NCBI GenBank assembly: GCA_021464415.1
Contig: CM038470.1
Coordinates: 26,747,601-26,811,600 of the forward strand
Direction: 5' to 3'
DNA from: Lonicera japonica
Lineage: Eukaryota > Streptophyta > Magnoliopsida > Dipsacales > Caprifoliaceae
DNA: 64,000 nt
Part shown: piece by piece, positions 49,613-60,000 of the stretch
How the letters are laid out: every line of letters starts with the position of its first letter
Numbering within the stretch: the first letter of the stretch is position 1
Translations under genes and position numbers: made by a program
The notes under the pieces: generated by a model
What the model was told of the DNA's origin: nothing
The model's input: the letters and a program-made list of their open reading frames with translations, nothing else
Database searches by the model: none

Positions 49613-52600
49613 TTAACAACTACCCGTGGAAAAACTACCATCACCCGTACCTAGCCAGGAAGGAGTGTCGTTTTGCTCAACTATAGAAGGAAGATAGGTA
49701 CTCAAAATATTAGCAGCATAATGAGGAGGGAAAGACCTGGCAATCAATTGGTCATTCCACCTACCATTAGCTCTAATCAAAGAGCAAACTTTCCAGTCAT
49801 CAGGCAAATTATCACTACCGTTCAAATGATTCAGTTTGCTTTTATTATCCCCCCACCAATCATGCCAAACAGAGATAGATTGCCCATTTCCCACTAGCCA
49901 TTTGGTTCCCTCCATGAGCAAATCTTTAGTTTTCATTATACTACGCCAAACACAAGACGCATTTTTCTTATGTTTCCACATTCTAGGATTAGAAACAACA
50001 GAGTATTTATGACTAAGGACAGTAGTCCAAAGACATTTCCTACCTTTCACCAGTTTCCATCCTAACTTAGCGATGTTAACCAGATTATTATTATTACAGG
50101 TACGTAGACTCAATCCCCCAATTTTTTTTGGCCTACACACTTTCTTCCAATCAAGCAAGTGAACTTTTTTCTTATCTATAGTATCTCCCCAAAGAAAATT
50201 CCGGTTAAGTTTATCAATCTTGTCATACACGGCCACAGGCATTTTCATAGTTTGCATTGTATAAACAGGGATGGCAGAAGTGACAGCTTGGACAAGGGTA
50301 GCTCTCCCCGCAAGAGAAAGAAGACTGGCCTTCCAGCCAGTCAACTTCTTATGGACTTTATCCACAATGTGATTAAACAGAGAGTGTTTCATTCTACCAT
50401 GAACAAGAGGGACCCCTAAATAAGTGCCTAGATTATCCGTCAAGTTAAAACCACATAAAGCACTAAGACGGAGAGCTTCTCTTCTGTGGACATTTGGGGA
50501 AACAAATAATTTAGATTTAGAGAAATTGACTTTTTGTCCCGAGTAACCACAGAAATCATCAAGCACCTCCATAATAAGCCGACATTGGGTAGGGCAAGCT
50601 TTGGCAAAGAAAATGAGATCATCGGCAAAGAATAAATGTGAGATAGTGGGCCCTGTAGGGGAGGCTTTAACACCTACCCATTCGTTGTTATTCACTTTAT
50701 GGACGATAGTATTAGCTAAAAATTCAAGGCAAAGGACGAAAAGATAAGGGGACAGAGGATCCCCCTGTCTTAGACCTTTGGCCGGTTTAAAACTATCAAG
50801 AGCTTCCCCGTTCCAAAGAACCGAGGTATCACCCATGGAAACACAACTCATAATAATATTAATCCATTTTTCACTAAAATTGAACGTAGTGAGAACTTTT
50901 TTGAGAAAAGACCAGCTAATACGGTCGTAGGCTTTTTCAAGATCCACTTTGAAAATCATACCACGCTCTCTACCTTTTTTTTTACTAAGGGTATGAATTA
51001 TTTCCTGAGTGATAACAATATTGTCCCTAGCCTGCCTCCCAGGGAGGAAGCTAGCTTGCGCTGGGCCTATCAGTTTATCCAAGTAAGGTCTGAGCCGATT
51101 AACGAGGATTTTAGTGAAAATTTTGTAAGTGACATTACAAAGAGTGATAGGTCTAAATTGAGATATAGACTCCGGGCTGTCAATTTTTGGGATGAGCGTG
51201 ATAAGTGACTTGTTATTAGCCACGGGAAATTCCTCATTAACAAAGCAGTTCATGATAAACGAGCAAAGTGAGGGATACACCTGGTTCCAAAACTTTTGAA
51301 AAAATAGTGGGTTAACGCCATCAGGGCCCGGTGCTTTTAAAGGTTTCATAGAAAACAGCGCTTTTCGCACTTCAAAACTAGTAATCATATTATTGAGACG
51401 AGAGTTATCTTCTCCATTAAGAGAGGGACAAAGAGGGGGGATACAATCCTGAACAACCTCACTACGAAACAAAGAAATGTAATTTTCCTGAATGTGGTTT
51501 TTAATAGCAATCGGATCCTCCACCCAGGCACCCTCAATGCGAATTCTTTCAATCTTATTACGTTTCCTACGAATCAAAGTAGAGACATGAAAGAATTTCG
51601 TATTGCGGTCACCATGGGTGATCCACTGAATTCTCGATTTTTGACGCCAAAAAAGTTCTTCATGATTAAGAATATCAATAAAATCTCTTTTAAGTCTTCT
51701 TTCTAAAATGTCCAAATTATGAGAAAAATTATTTTCTTGGGCAATTTGGATACCACGAAGTCTGGCTTTAATATTGTTCTTTTTGAAAAAGATATTCCCA
51801 AAAACCTCATTATTCCATTTCTTGACGTTGGTAGTAAGGTTATTCAGGTTATCATATAAAGCATGCGAAATGTTCCAACTATTGTCAATAACAGAGGTGA
51901 AATTGCTATGATCAAACCAACTAGCAAGCATCCTGAAAGGCCTTCTATCACGGTTGGAGAAAGAAGAAATATTACCTTCCGTGTTAATGACCATCGGGCA
52001 GTGGTCAGAGTAAATTCGTGGCAAGTTATTGACACTTGTTTCGGGGTACATAAGCCTCCATTCTGGGTTTGCCATGGTGCGATCCAGCTTCACTAAAGTG
52101 TTGGCGAGGCCAGACCTGTTATTACTCCACGTCAAACGAGGACCATTAGTAGTGAGGTCCACAAGGTTGCAATTGTTGACATTGTCAGCAAAACGGGCGG
52201 TTCTGCTACTGTTGTTGCTTTACGAGTGACCAAAACTCCTTTTTTCGGAAGTATCAAGATGGTCATTGAAGTCGCCGGTAACTAGCCAGGGGAAGGTGAA
52301 TTATGAGCAACAGCAGAAAGAGAGTCCCAAAGATGCTTGCGCATAACCGGGTTAGGGCTTGCGTAGACTGCGGAGAGTAACCACTCTTCGTAATTATTCT
52401 TCGTAACGACCGCGTATACCACCTGGCTGTTGATGCAAGGGTTCTTGACAGTAACATAGACTGGATTCCATAAAAGCCACAAGCCTCCAGATCTACCCAC
52501 TGGGTCTACGTGTGCTGATTCAGTGAGTCCAAACTGGCGAAAAAACACACCCATGTTGTTGAGAGGGACTTTAGTTTCCATGAGGATGACAATATCAGGC

Positions 52601-52683
52601 CTATGCTCTTCATACAAGTCACGCATTGAGTTTTTAAAAGCGTCGTTTCCGGCTCCCCGGCAATTCCAAACTATGATCTTCAT
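49613..52683 (-). pseudogene. LINE endonuclease and reverse transcriptase portion
   Basis: The endonuclease starts MKIIVWNCRGAGND (52683) with METK, then VTGDFND and SDHCPM downstream; these are APE-type catalytic segments. The RT part has ALFSMKPLKAPGPDG, LITLIPKI.. FRPITLCNV, GRQARDNI, KVDLEKAYDRISW, GLRQGDPLSPYLFV and the active-site FFADDLIFF (about 50605-50631). A frameshift near 52285 and a TAA at 52220-52222 split the endonuclease. The 849-codon stretch from 52162 to 49613 is intact, which suggests the copy is not very old. Confidence 0.9.
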
Positions 52684-53247
52684 GGAGAAACAAATGGAAG
52701 AAATAGGTAACTTGGAATCAACAGGCCAACCGAGAATTAGGTTTGCTCTTATTTTCGCTTCCAACCATGCCGCAGTCGCCGCCATCTGCACCGAGTGATT
52801 CCACGGCCTCGCAAAACGAAAGGTTTCCTGATTGATATTCCAACGAATCTGGTTGATTCTCCATGCTATGTTGACCACGTGAATGTCTTCGAACTCCGCG
52901 TTGACTGAGAACCAGGCTGGATTCGATTCCAATGGGTGCGTTGAGATATCTTCCATCTGGTGGTTCCGGTGAATTGGCAGTAGTGGAGAAGTTTAAGTTT
53001 CTCCTGGGAGTTTTGGCCTTAATCGTGGATGAGGGGATGGGAAATGAGGGATTACTGAGAGGAACCACAACAGTGTTAGAAGTCACTGTTGTGGCTTTGG
53101 AAGCTGTGGCAACAGTGGGGGGAAATAAAGCCATATCTTTTTTCGAAGCTTTTGCAGTTGACAGGACTTTACTCTTGTCAGACTCCTTGGGACCTGTAGT
53201 AACAAGCAAACTCACCTCGTTAGAAGACTTAGTTTGATCGTAAATAA

Positions 53248-53818
53248 CTAAGGAACTGACCGTATTATTGATTTGGTTGGTAGCAGTTGGGCTTGGTTCC
53301 TTTCTAGCTTTCCTTTTTGCTTATCAACCTCTCTATTAACAGAAGGACTTGTAAGAGATGAAAAACGATTGGAGATGTTAGAGTTGTTTGAAATCTCGGG
53401 CCCAGCCTTATGTGAAATAACAGGTGGGCTTTTCTTTTTATTTTTCACGAGTAGCCAAGGCCCAAAAGGGCTATCATCTTTGCTATTAACCATAGGTTCC
53501 TTTCCCAGTCTCCTCTGACTTTAGTCAGAAATATTCCCGTTGGAATTTCCCACACTCGCCTCCTTTCCCCTGGCAACTTCAACGGTTGGGTTATGACCGT
53601 TTGTCGCCGGCAGTGCTCGGAAAGGCCCTGCACAGTTCGTTTCTGTGCCCAACCATCCCACATTTAAAACAAACTTGATGAATAAATTCATATTCAACAT
53701 GGTAGGCTTTCCCTTCTATAACCACCATTGGAATGAGGGGCTTAGCCAGATCAATGATAACACACGCACGAGCATATTTTCCCCTAGACGAGGAGGCTGT
53801 GTTGAAGTTCGTATACAT
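53248..53818 (-). pseudogene. LINE ORF1 (gag-like) remnant
   Basis: Reads RGKYARACVIIDLAKPLIPM, then CFKCGMVGHRNELC, a CX2CX4HX4C zinc knuckle after the DUF4283 region of plant LINE ORF1. A frameshift follows; the text resumes as SPFGPWLLVKNKKKSPPV, also typical of ORF1. The first part of the DUF4283 domain is missing at the 53818 boundary. Confidence 0.85.
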
Positions 53819-54463
53819 GAGATTTTAAAGTTGAAGTTCTTACATGCTCTTAAATATAATATTATTAGGAAACCATTTCTTTTAAAAAAATTGTTGCACT
53901 CACTCTTTATTTTTGTACAAATATTTATACAAATTTATTTACATCATATAAATATGTGAAAATATTTGTATATTCTTTTTACAAGTGCTATGAAAATAAT
54001 ATAATAATAAATATGTAACTCATGCGATGCGTAAGCATATTATAATTTATTTCTAATAGATAAATTGTACAATTTTCATTCTAGCAAGTGAAATTGTGTA
54101 TTCACTCTGAAATGATTTTTCTTGTAGAAGATGACTATTAGGTGCACATAGGTGTGTAAGATAATATATTAAATTTTTATATTCGTGAAGAAAAAAAAAG
54201 AGAAAATATTAAAAAACAAATAAGACTAAGAATAAAGAAATTCTCTATAAAAAGTTGTAAATTCATTTTAATGCTAACAAAGAGAACATATTTTCATTGT
54301 AGGAGAAAGCAAACAATATAGACACATATTTAACTTCTATGCATGGTCCGCACCTATCAAAATCCTTTAAATTATCAAAAATCTTACATAGAGAAAACAT
54401 ATAAATATTGATAAAGGGAATGACTGATCAAATATAAAAAATATAATTAGTTAGAGCTTTTAC
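53819..54463. other. AT-rich spacer between LINE and hAT MITE
   Basis: I see nothing recognisable apart from the 8-bp target copy at 54456-54463. Confidence 0.5.
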
Positions 54464-54983
54464 TATGAGTTGGGACTAGATTCGGTTCCTAGCTAATTTT
54501 CGAAGAACCGTTAACCGAACCATTAAATTATAATAGTTTGGTTCTAAGTATAAAAAAGTGAAGAACCATTTAAAAACCGAACCGGTTCTCACGGTTCTGT
54601 TCCTCCGGTTTATCGATTAACCGTTAACAAAAAAAATCAAAACATTAACGGTTATTCGGTTCTTTCAGTTTATTGGTTAACCGTTAACAAGAGAAAAACC
54701 GAAATATTAACGATTATTGAAAAGAAATAACGGTTCTAATGGTTTTAATGGTTTGGTTCTTAAGCATTGGAATAGAGCTTAGAAGGAAAAGTTTAATAAC
54801 GGTTCCTTAACGGTTATTGAAAAGAAATTATATTAAGAACCGTTAACCGAACCGTTAACAAATGACAAGAACCGAACCGTTAAAAAAAATTAACAAATTT
54901 TGAAGAACAGAACTGAACCGATTTTTATCGGTTCGGATCCGGAACCGGTTCTCCGGTTCCCGGTTCTATTTTCCCAGCCTGTA
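54464..54983. mobile_element. hAT-type MITE rich in cggtt/aaccg, 8-bp target duplication
   Basis: Flanked by gcttttac at 54456-54463 and 54984-54991 (nine bases if the preceding a is counted). The ends tatgagttggga and (reverse complement) tacaggctggga are inverted. The interior is packed with gaaccgttaaccgaaccgtt on one side and cggttcggatccggaaccgg on the other, typical of small plant hAT derivatives. Confidence 0.8.
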
Positions 54984-54991
54984 GCTTTTAC

Positions 54992-56500
54992 ATGAAACAA
55001 AAAGGATTTTGTTAAAAATGAAGCATGAGATGATACATATAAATAAAATAGTTTTACGGAAAAAAAAAAGGAAACGTAAAAAGATGTCCAAAGAGCATTT
55101 TCTTAAAAAGAAAATAAATACAAGCTATTGAAGAAAAAACACATTCTAAAAAAAATTCATGTAATAGATTTAGGGTGTATTCAATTCAGATTTTAAAAGA
55201 CTTTTATAAATTTTCTAAAATCCATGGATTCTTTTAAATCTATACATTATTACAAATACATATAAAGTTTAACATATTTTAATAAATCCATATAGAATGT
55301 AACATATTTTAATAAATCTATATAAACTCTAAGATTTTGAAGCATTGATTATTAAGGATTTTTATAGATCTTAATAAATCCATGGATTCTTTCAAATTTT
55401 TTTTTTTTAAAATAGTCAAATAAAATATAATAAATTTTTTTTTAATTACGACTTTAAAGTAATGAACAAATTATAAAAACATGTACTTATTCATATGATA
55501 ATATGACATAATGTTTGATCATTAATGTATATATATGTTGAGCAGCAGCATACATATATTTATACCTGTCATATGATATTTTAGTAATTGTTAAATTAGA
55601 CATGCATAAATGGACTACCATAATGGTGGTAATCATGGATAACTATATTATATTCCTAGCATAAAAAATAATATATATGCATGTGATATATATTACATTC
55701 ATAATCAATTAGGGGAAATGTCAAAATTAAAGGTTGAAATTCTAATTTTGTTTCTTAAAAAATATAGAACGACTAAACAACGCATGTGGATTAATTAGTA
55801 ACACCTTAGAAAATTTTATTTCCAATAAAATTGATAATAAAATTATATTACTAGTGAATATAAGCAATAATAATATAAAAGAATGATGTGTAGATGCATA
55901 AATAAAAAGTCTAATTGTTTGTGAAGTATAAAAATAAAGAAGGTTTATGATTTGTGTGGATGGAGAATGTAGTGAAAAAATTTTAAAAAAAAATAATAAT
56001 TAGAGTTTGAGAGAAAGAGATGAGAAGTTTATGGGAAATCTTTTGTTTGGAGATAAGATTGATGATGGATTTATTATTTATAATTTTTTTTTAAATTTAT
56101 TAAAATTTATCAATTTATACAATTTTTTCAAGTTTATAGAGTTTTAAATTAAATATATTTTTAAATACTCTTTCAAATTCTAACTTAATACTTTAAAATT
56201 TTAAAATCTTAATTCAATATCAAAAATTTTAAAATAAAAAGATTTAAATTTTAATTGAATATTTGTAAATTTTAAAAATCCATAAAAATTGCATGTAATC
56301 TAAATCGAATTCACGCCCCGTGGATTTGAACTAATTTAACTGCAATCATTGAACTATTCTAGAAAAAAATTAATAGCTGCTACCCGTCATCTGGATCACT
56401 CTAATTTCTGCCTTTTTCCATTACGACGTCACTTCATACACGCGGCACTACTTCACTCCTCTCTCTACCATCATTCAATTCCCCCCACCCCTCTCTTTCT
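54992..56500. other. AT-rich spacer upstream of the VAP27 gene
   Basis: No gene seen. Positions 55185-55400 and 56095-56310 contain reversed similarities ('aaatccatggattcttt', 'aaattttaaaaatccat..'), possibly the decayed ends of a ~1.1-kb foldback or MITE, not resolved. Confidence 0.4.
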
Positions 56501-57029
56501 CTCTCTAGAACTAGAATCTCTCCTCCCTTCGCGATCTACTTACTGAAAACCTCTCTCTCTCTCTCTGCCTGCCATTAAAGCTCTACTTTGTAAACAAAGA
56601 TTCATCTCTCTCTCTCTCTATATATATATATATACACAGAAGAAGAAGAAGAAGAAGAAGAAGAAGATACACCATTCGGACCTGAGAAGCCGATCGTCGT
56701 GCATGATTCTCCAAATTGTACGGACCCATTTTTTCCTTTCCTTTTCCGTGTATATCGCAATCATTTCCACCCTTTGTTAGTTTTACCAACAAACAAATTC
56801 CCCCTTATTTTTCGTATCTTCTTCATTTTCTTTTTCTTTTCTCTCTCCCGTTTTTTCTTCTCTTTCCTTTTACCTCTACAATTTTATTTTATTTTTTGTT
56901 GTTGTTTTTGACCTAGGGTTTGTGTCTTTTGTTTGTTATGTTGGTGTTTGATTATTATAATAGGCCGGTTTGATTGATTCTTTTCTCCGTTCGAAAGTTG
57001 ATCCGTTGTTGTTGTGGCTGTCTGAAGAA
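56501..57029 (+). promoter_or_regulatory. Promoter and repeat-rich leader of the VAP27 gene
   Basis: CT runs, a TA run (about 56618-56634) that could serve as the TATA region, and a (GAA)n tract (about 56639-56667) precede the start codon by about 400 bp. A long T/C-rich stretch at 56740-56900 and 'cctagggtttgtg' (telo-box, about 56913) follow. The leader may contain an intron; this is not established. Confidence 0.4.
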
Positions 57030-60000
57030 ATGACGGGTACAAGTAACCACTTGATTTTTGTTCAACCTGAAGAGCTCATGTTTCAATGTATGCACAAATC
57101 CTTCTCTTCTCCTTTTTTCATATTGGTTATTTTCATATTTTACATAGCGCCTGTTTGGTTGTCCCTCAATTTGTGAATTAAACAACAATTGTGGATAAAA
57201 ACGTGTTTGATTTTATTCTACTCTGAAGCGGAATATATAGCATTTGATAATTGTACCTTTAGTATATGATATACATCAATAGCTAATGAATATAAAGAAT
57301 AGAGGTATCATTACAGTGAAATTAAGCATTTAGCACAGGTTTTACCTCTCAACGCTGAATGCGTAATTTTAATACAATTCAATATCAAGAGGCTTCTGAC
57401 GGGAATAGTTATCTTGAATCTTGATTGGGCCTTTTGCAGTTCGTAAAATATAAAAGTGGATCTTCGGGGAGCTGGATTCTAACGGGAATAGGTTATGTTC
57501 ATTGTATGCAGTACTATAGGTAAAAATATAATTAAGATAATGCATGTATAAGTTGGTAGTCACTATTGCTAGAAGGACAATCAACACCTTAATTGTTAGA
57601 AATAGTAGACGCTCGGGCAAGGATATACCATTGAATATAACAGTGGATCAATGTGATGAATTGCTTGATTTTAGGGCTCCATAATGTTATCTTAAAAATT
57701 GTAATCTTAGAAGGGGAAAAGTAGAAATGGGACATTTTAGAGTTTTCTCAAGATATAATCTTGTTGGTTACTAGAAAGGAAAGAATTCCAGAGAAGGTAA
57801 ACTGCTCTGAAGTATAATACTCACGAATCACGATGAAGTGGTGAGTTAACAGAAAAAATACATTATATATACAAGTGAGTTCCTAATAAGGTAGTGCTTG
57901 GCACATTTACCTATACAATTAGGGTGCCCTTATATTCTTGATTTGGTCGTGATGGAAACTCTAATGCTTACTTTTTAGTGCGTGCTTATAGAGCAATATT
58001 CATTCAACTGATGAAACTAACCTAGTAATTTAGGCTAAACTACAAGTTGGTGGGAAACTAAACAGTGAAGAGCATACGTGATAGTCGAATTTGACTATGG
58101 CAAAACTGGTTATACAAATGAAATTTGCGAGAGAAGGACAAAACATTGTATCCATCAGAGTATTACACAAATATGGATTATGTTTTAAATGGATTGTGGT
58201 CAGAATGAAGAGATTGAGATGGATTTGCATATGAGACAAGACAAAAGACAGAAAATTGGAAATGAAATATTGAAGATAGAATGTACCTAAGAAAGTAAGA
58301 ATATTTGGCCACAGGGAATAAGACTAAGCAAAAGTTGGCTTAATTTCTTTTCCTTTCTATCAACTATCCAAAAATGACAAGGTTATGCGCTATCTTTTAA
58401 ATTCCTTTCATTGCTAATGAGTCCTTTCCTACACTTTAAATTATTTAAGGGGCAAAGATGGACAAGGTAGCATGTGTTTTAGTGCATGTTATGGCCCACA
58501 AATAGAGATGGATAGCAAAAAAATTGTGTAGTGAGCCAAATATATTGAGAACTACTGAACAAGGGTGTCTTAGACTCTTAGGTGCTACATAAGTGTGAAA
58601 TTTTGACTCTATTTACCTTTGATGTTCAAAAAATATGTAAATTGGATCTTTTATGTAACAAGACCAATTTACATGGGTAGTGGTACAAAATCTGTTCAAA
58701 ATGGTCTCAAGATTTCTAATTACGAAATAAAATTGAGCATTGGGATTGTAGAAAATGGTTTCAAAAAAATCAAATTACTGCTGCCGTTTAGCTGGATTTT
58801 CGGTTTGCAAAACTGTAAATCTTTTGCTGGCCTGCTTTCATTCGGGTGTTTGTATCCTCGTGGGGCAACCTTCCACGAATGACCTGATGCATGCAGATTG
58901 AAGGTCTAAATGCACTCTTGGGGATTAACCAGGTGCTTAAGAGGCCTGGCTTGTAACAACCCGGTTCATCCCCCAAAATGGCTAGCCCAAGTTGTAGTTT
59001 AAGTTCATTAAATCCACATATAAGCCAAGGACCTTCCTGTTACGCTACTGATGTGGGTCATGACAAACTCCCCCAACATGAACAATTTTGGCTCATTGAT
59101 CTTACGTAAGCAAAGGACCTCTCTATTACACTACAGTTGTGGGATATGTGGGTTGTGACATGGCTACCCCAAGTTATAACATGGTGAAAATTAAAGGGAT
59201 GAATGAATTAGTTACACAAGTGCTTTTCCCTCCTCCCTTTTGCAGTTTTTCTATACATTTTAAAGTTTTGATATCCTTATCGGTGGGAGTTCTTGTTATC
59301 AGTTGAGCTGGAGAAACAAAGCTATTGTGATCTTAAAGTTGCAAATAACACAGAAGACCATGTTGCATTCAAGGTACTAACTACTTCTGTTTTTTGATTT
59401 TGCCCCCTCCTTTTAAGAAATTAGACTTACTCCCTTGTTTTCATAATCGGTAGCTTTGCCTCTTCATTAGCTTACCCCCCTTCCCAAGTTTGGGATTCAA
59501 TTGTTTGACCAGTATGTTTCTTTTCTTTATTTCTTTTTCCTTGCTAGGTGAAAACTACTTCCCCAAAAAAGTACTTTGTAAGACCCAATACTGGTGTTAT
59601 TCAACCTCGGGCCTCATGTGTCATAAGAGGTAAGCTTGTCTTTAGTTTGTGTTTTTATGTTCCAATAGGGAGTGAGGATGTTATTAGGAAGATAATGAGG
59701 GTGATGTAGAATCCCATTTAGCTTTTCAGGACTTCTGAAATTAAGAGTTTAATTTCCTTTTTGGGACATAATTAATGTACCAAATCTCATAATAGAAAAT
59801 AAGTAGTATTGACCATTGATTAGGTTGAAAGTAATGTTTCCTTAAAACTACTCCAAAAGTCAATGTGAGACTCTTTTGAGACTGAGGAAGTATGTATATG
59901 TGTGTGTACATATATATTTATTTTTTTCACTTTTCAAAAAACTTGTTTATTATTTTTCTTATACTGGTTCCAACTTTTACTCTGTTTCTAGTCACCCTCC

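Larger units (their letters stand above)
48551..53818 (-). mobile_element. L1-type LINE retrotransposon, 5'-truncated and inactive
   Basis: On the minus strand the order is: remnant of ORF1 with a CCHC knuckle (53.8-53.2 kb), apurinic-type endonuclease (52.7-52.0 kb), reverse transcriptase (about 51.5-50.2 kb), zinc-binding region, then a plant-type RNase H (49.1-48.7 kb) and a 12-base poly(A), seen as T at 48551-48562. This is the plant L1/RIL layout with 3' RNase H. The N-terminal DUF4283 part of ORF1 is absent, so the copy ends at about 53818, as expected of 5'-truncated insertions. At least two stops (49530-49532 and 52220-52222) and several frameshifts break it. I could not match flanking target duplications. 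Confidence 0.92.

Noticed and set aside
48551..53830. Target-site duplication for the LINE
   Set aside because: No identical stretch found between the DNA left of the poly-T and the DNA right of 53818; only chance-level similarity.
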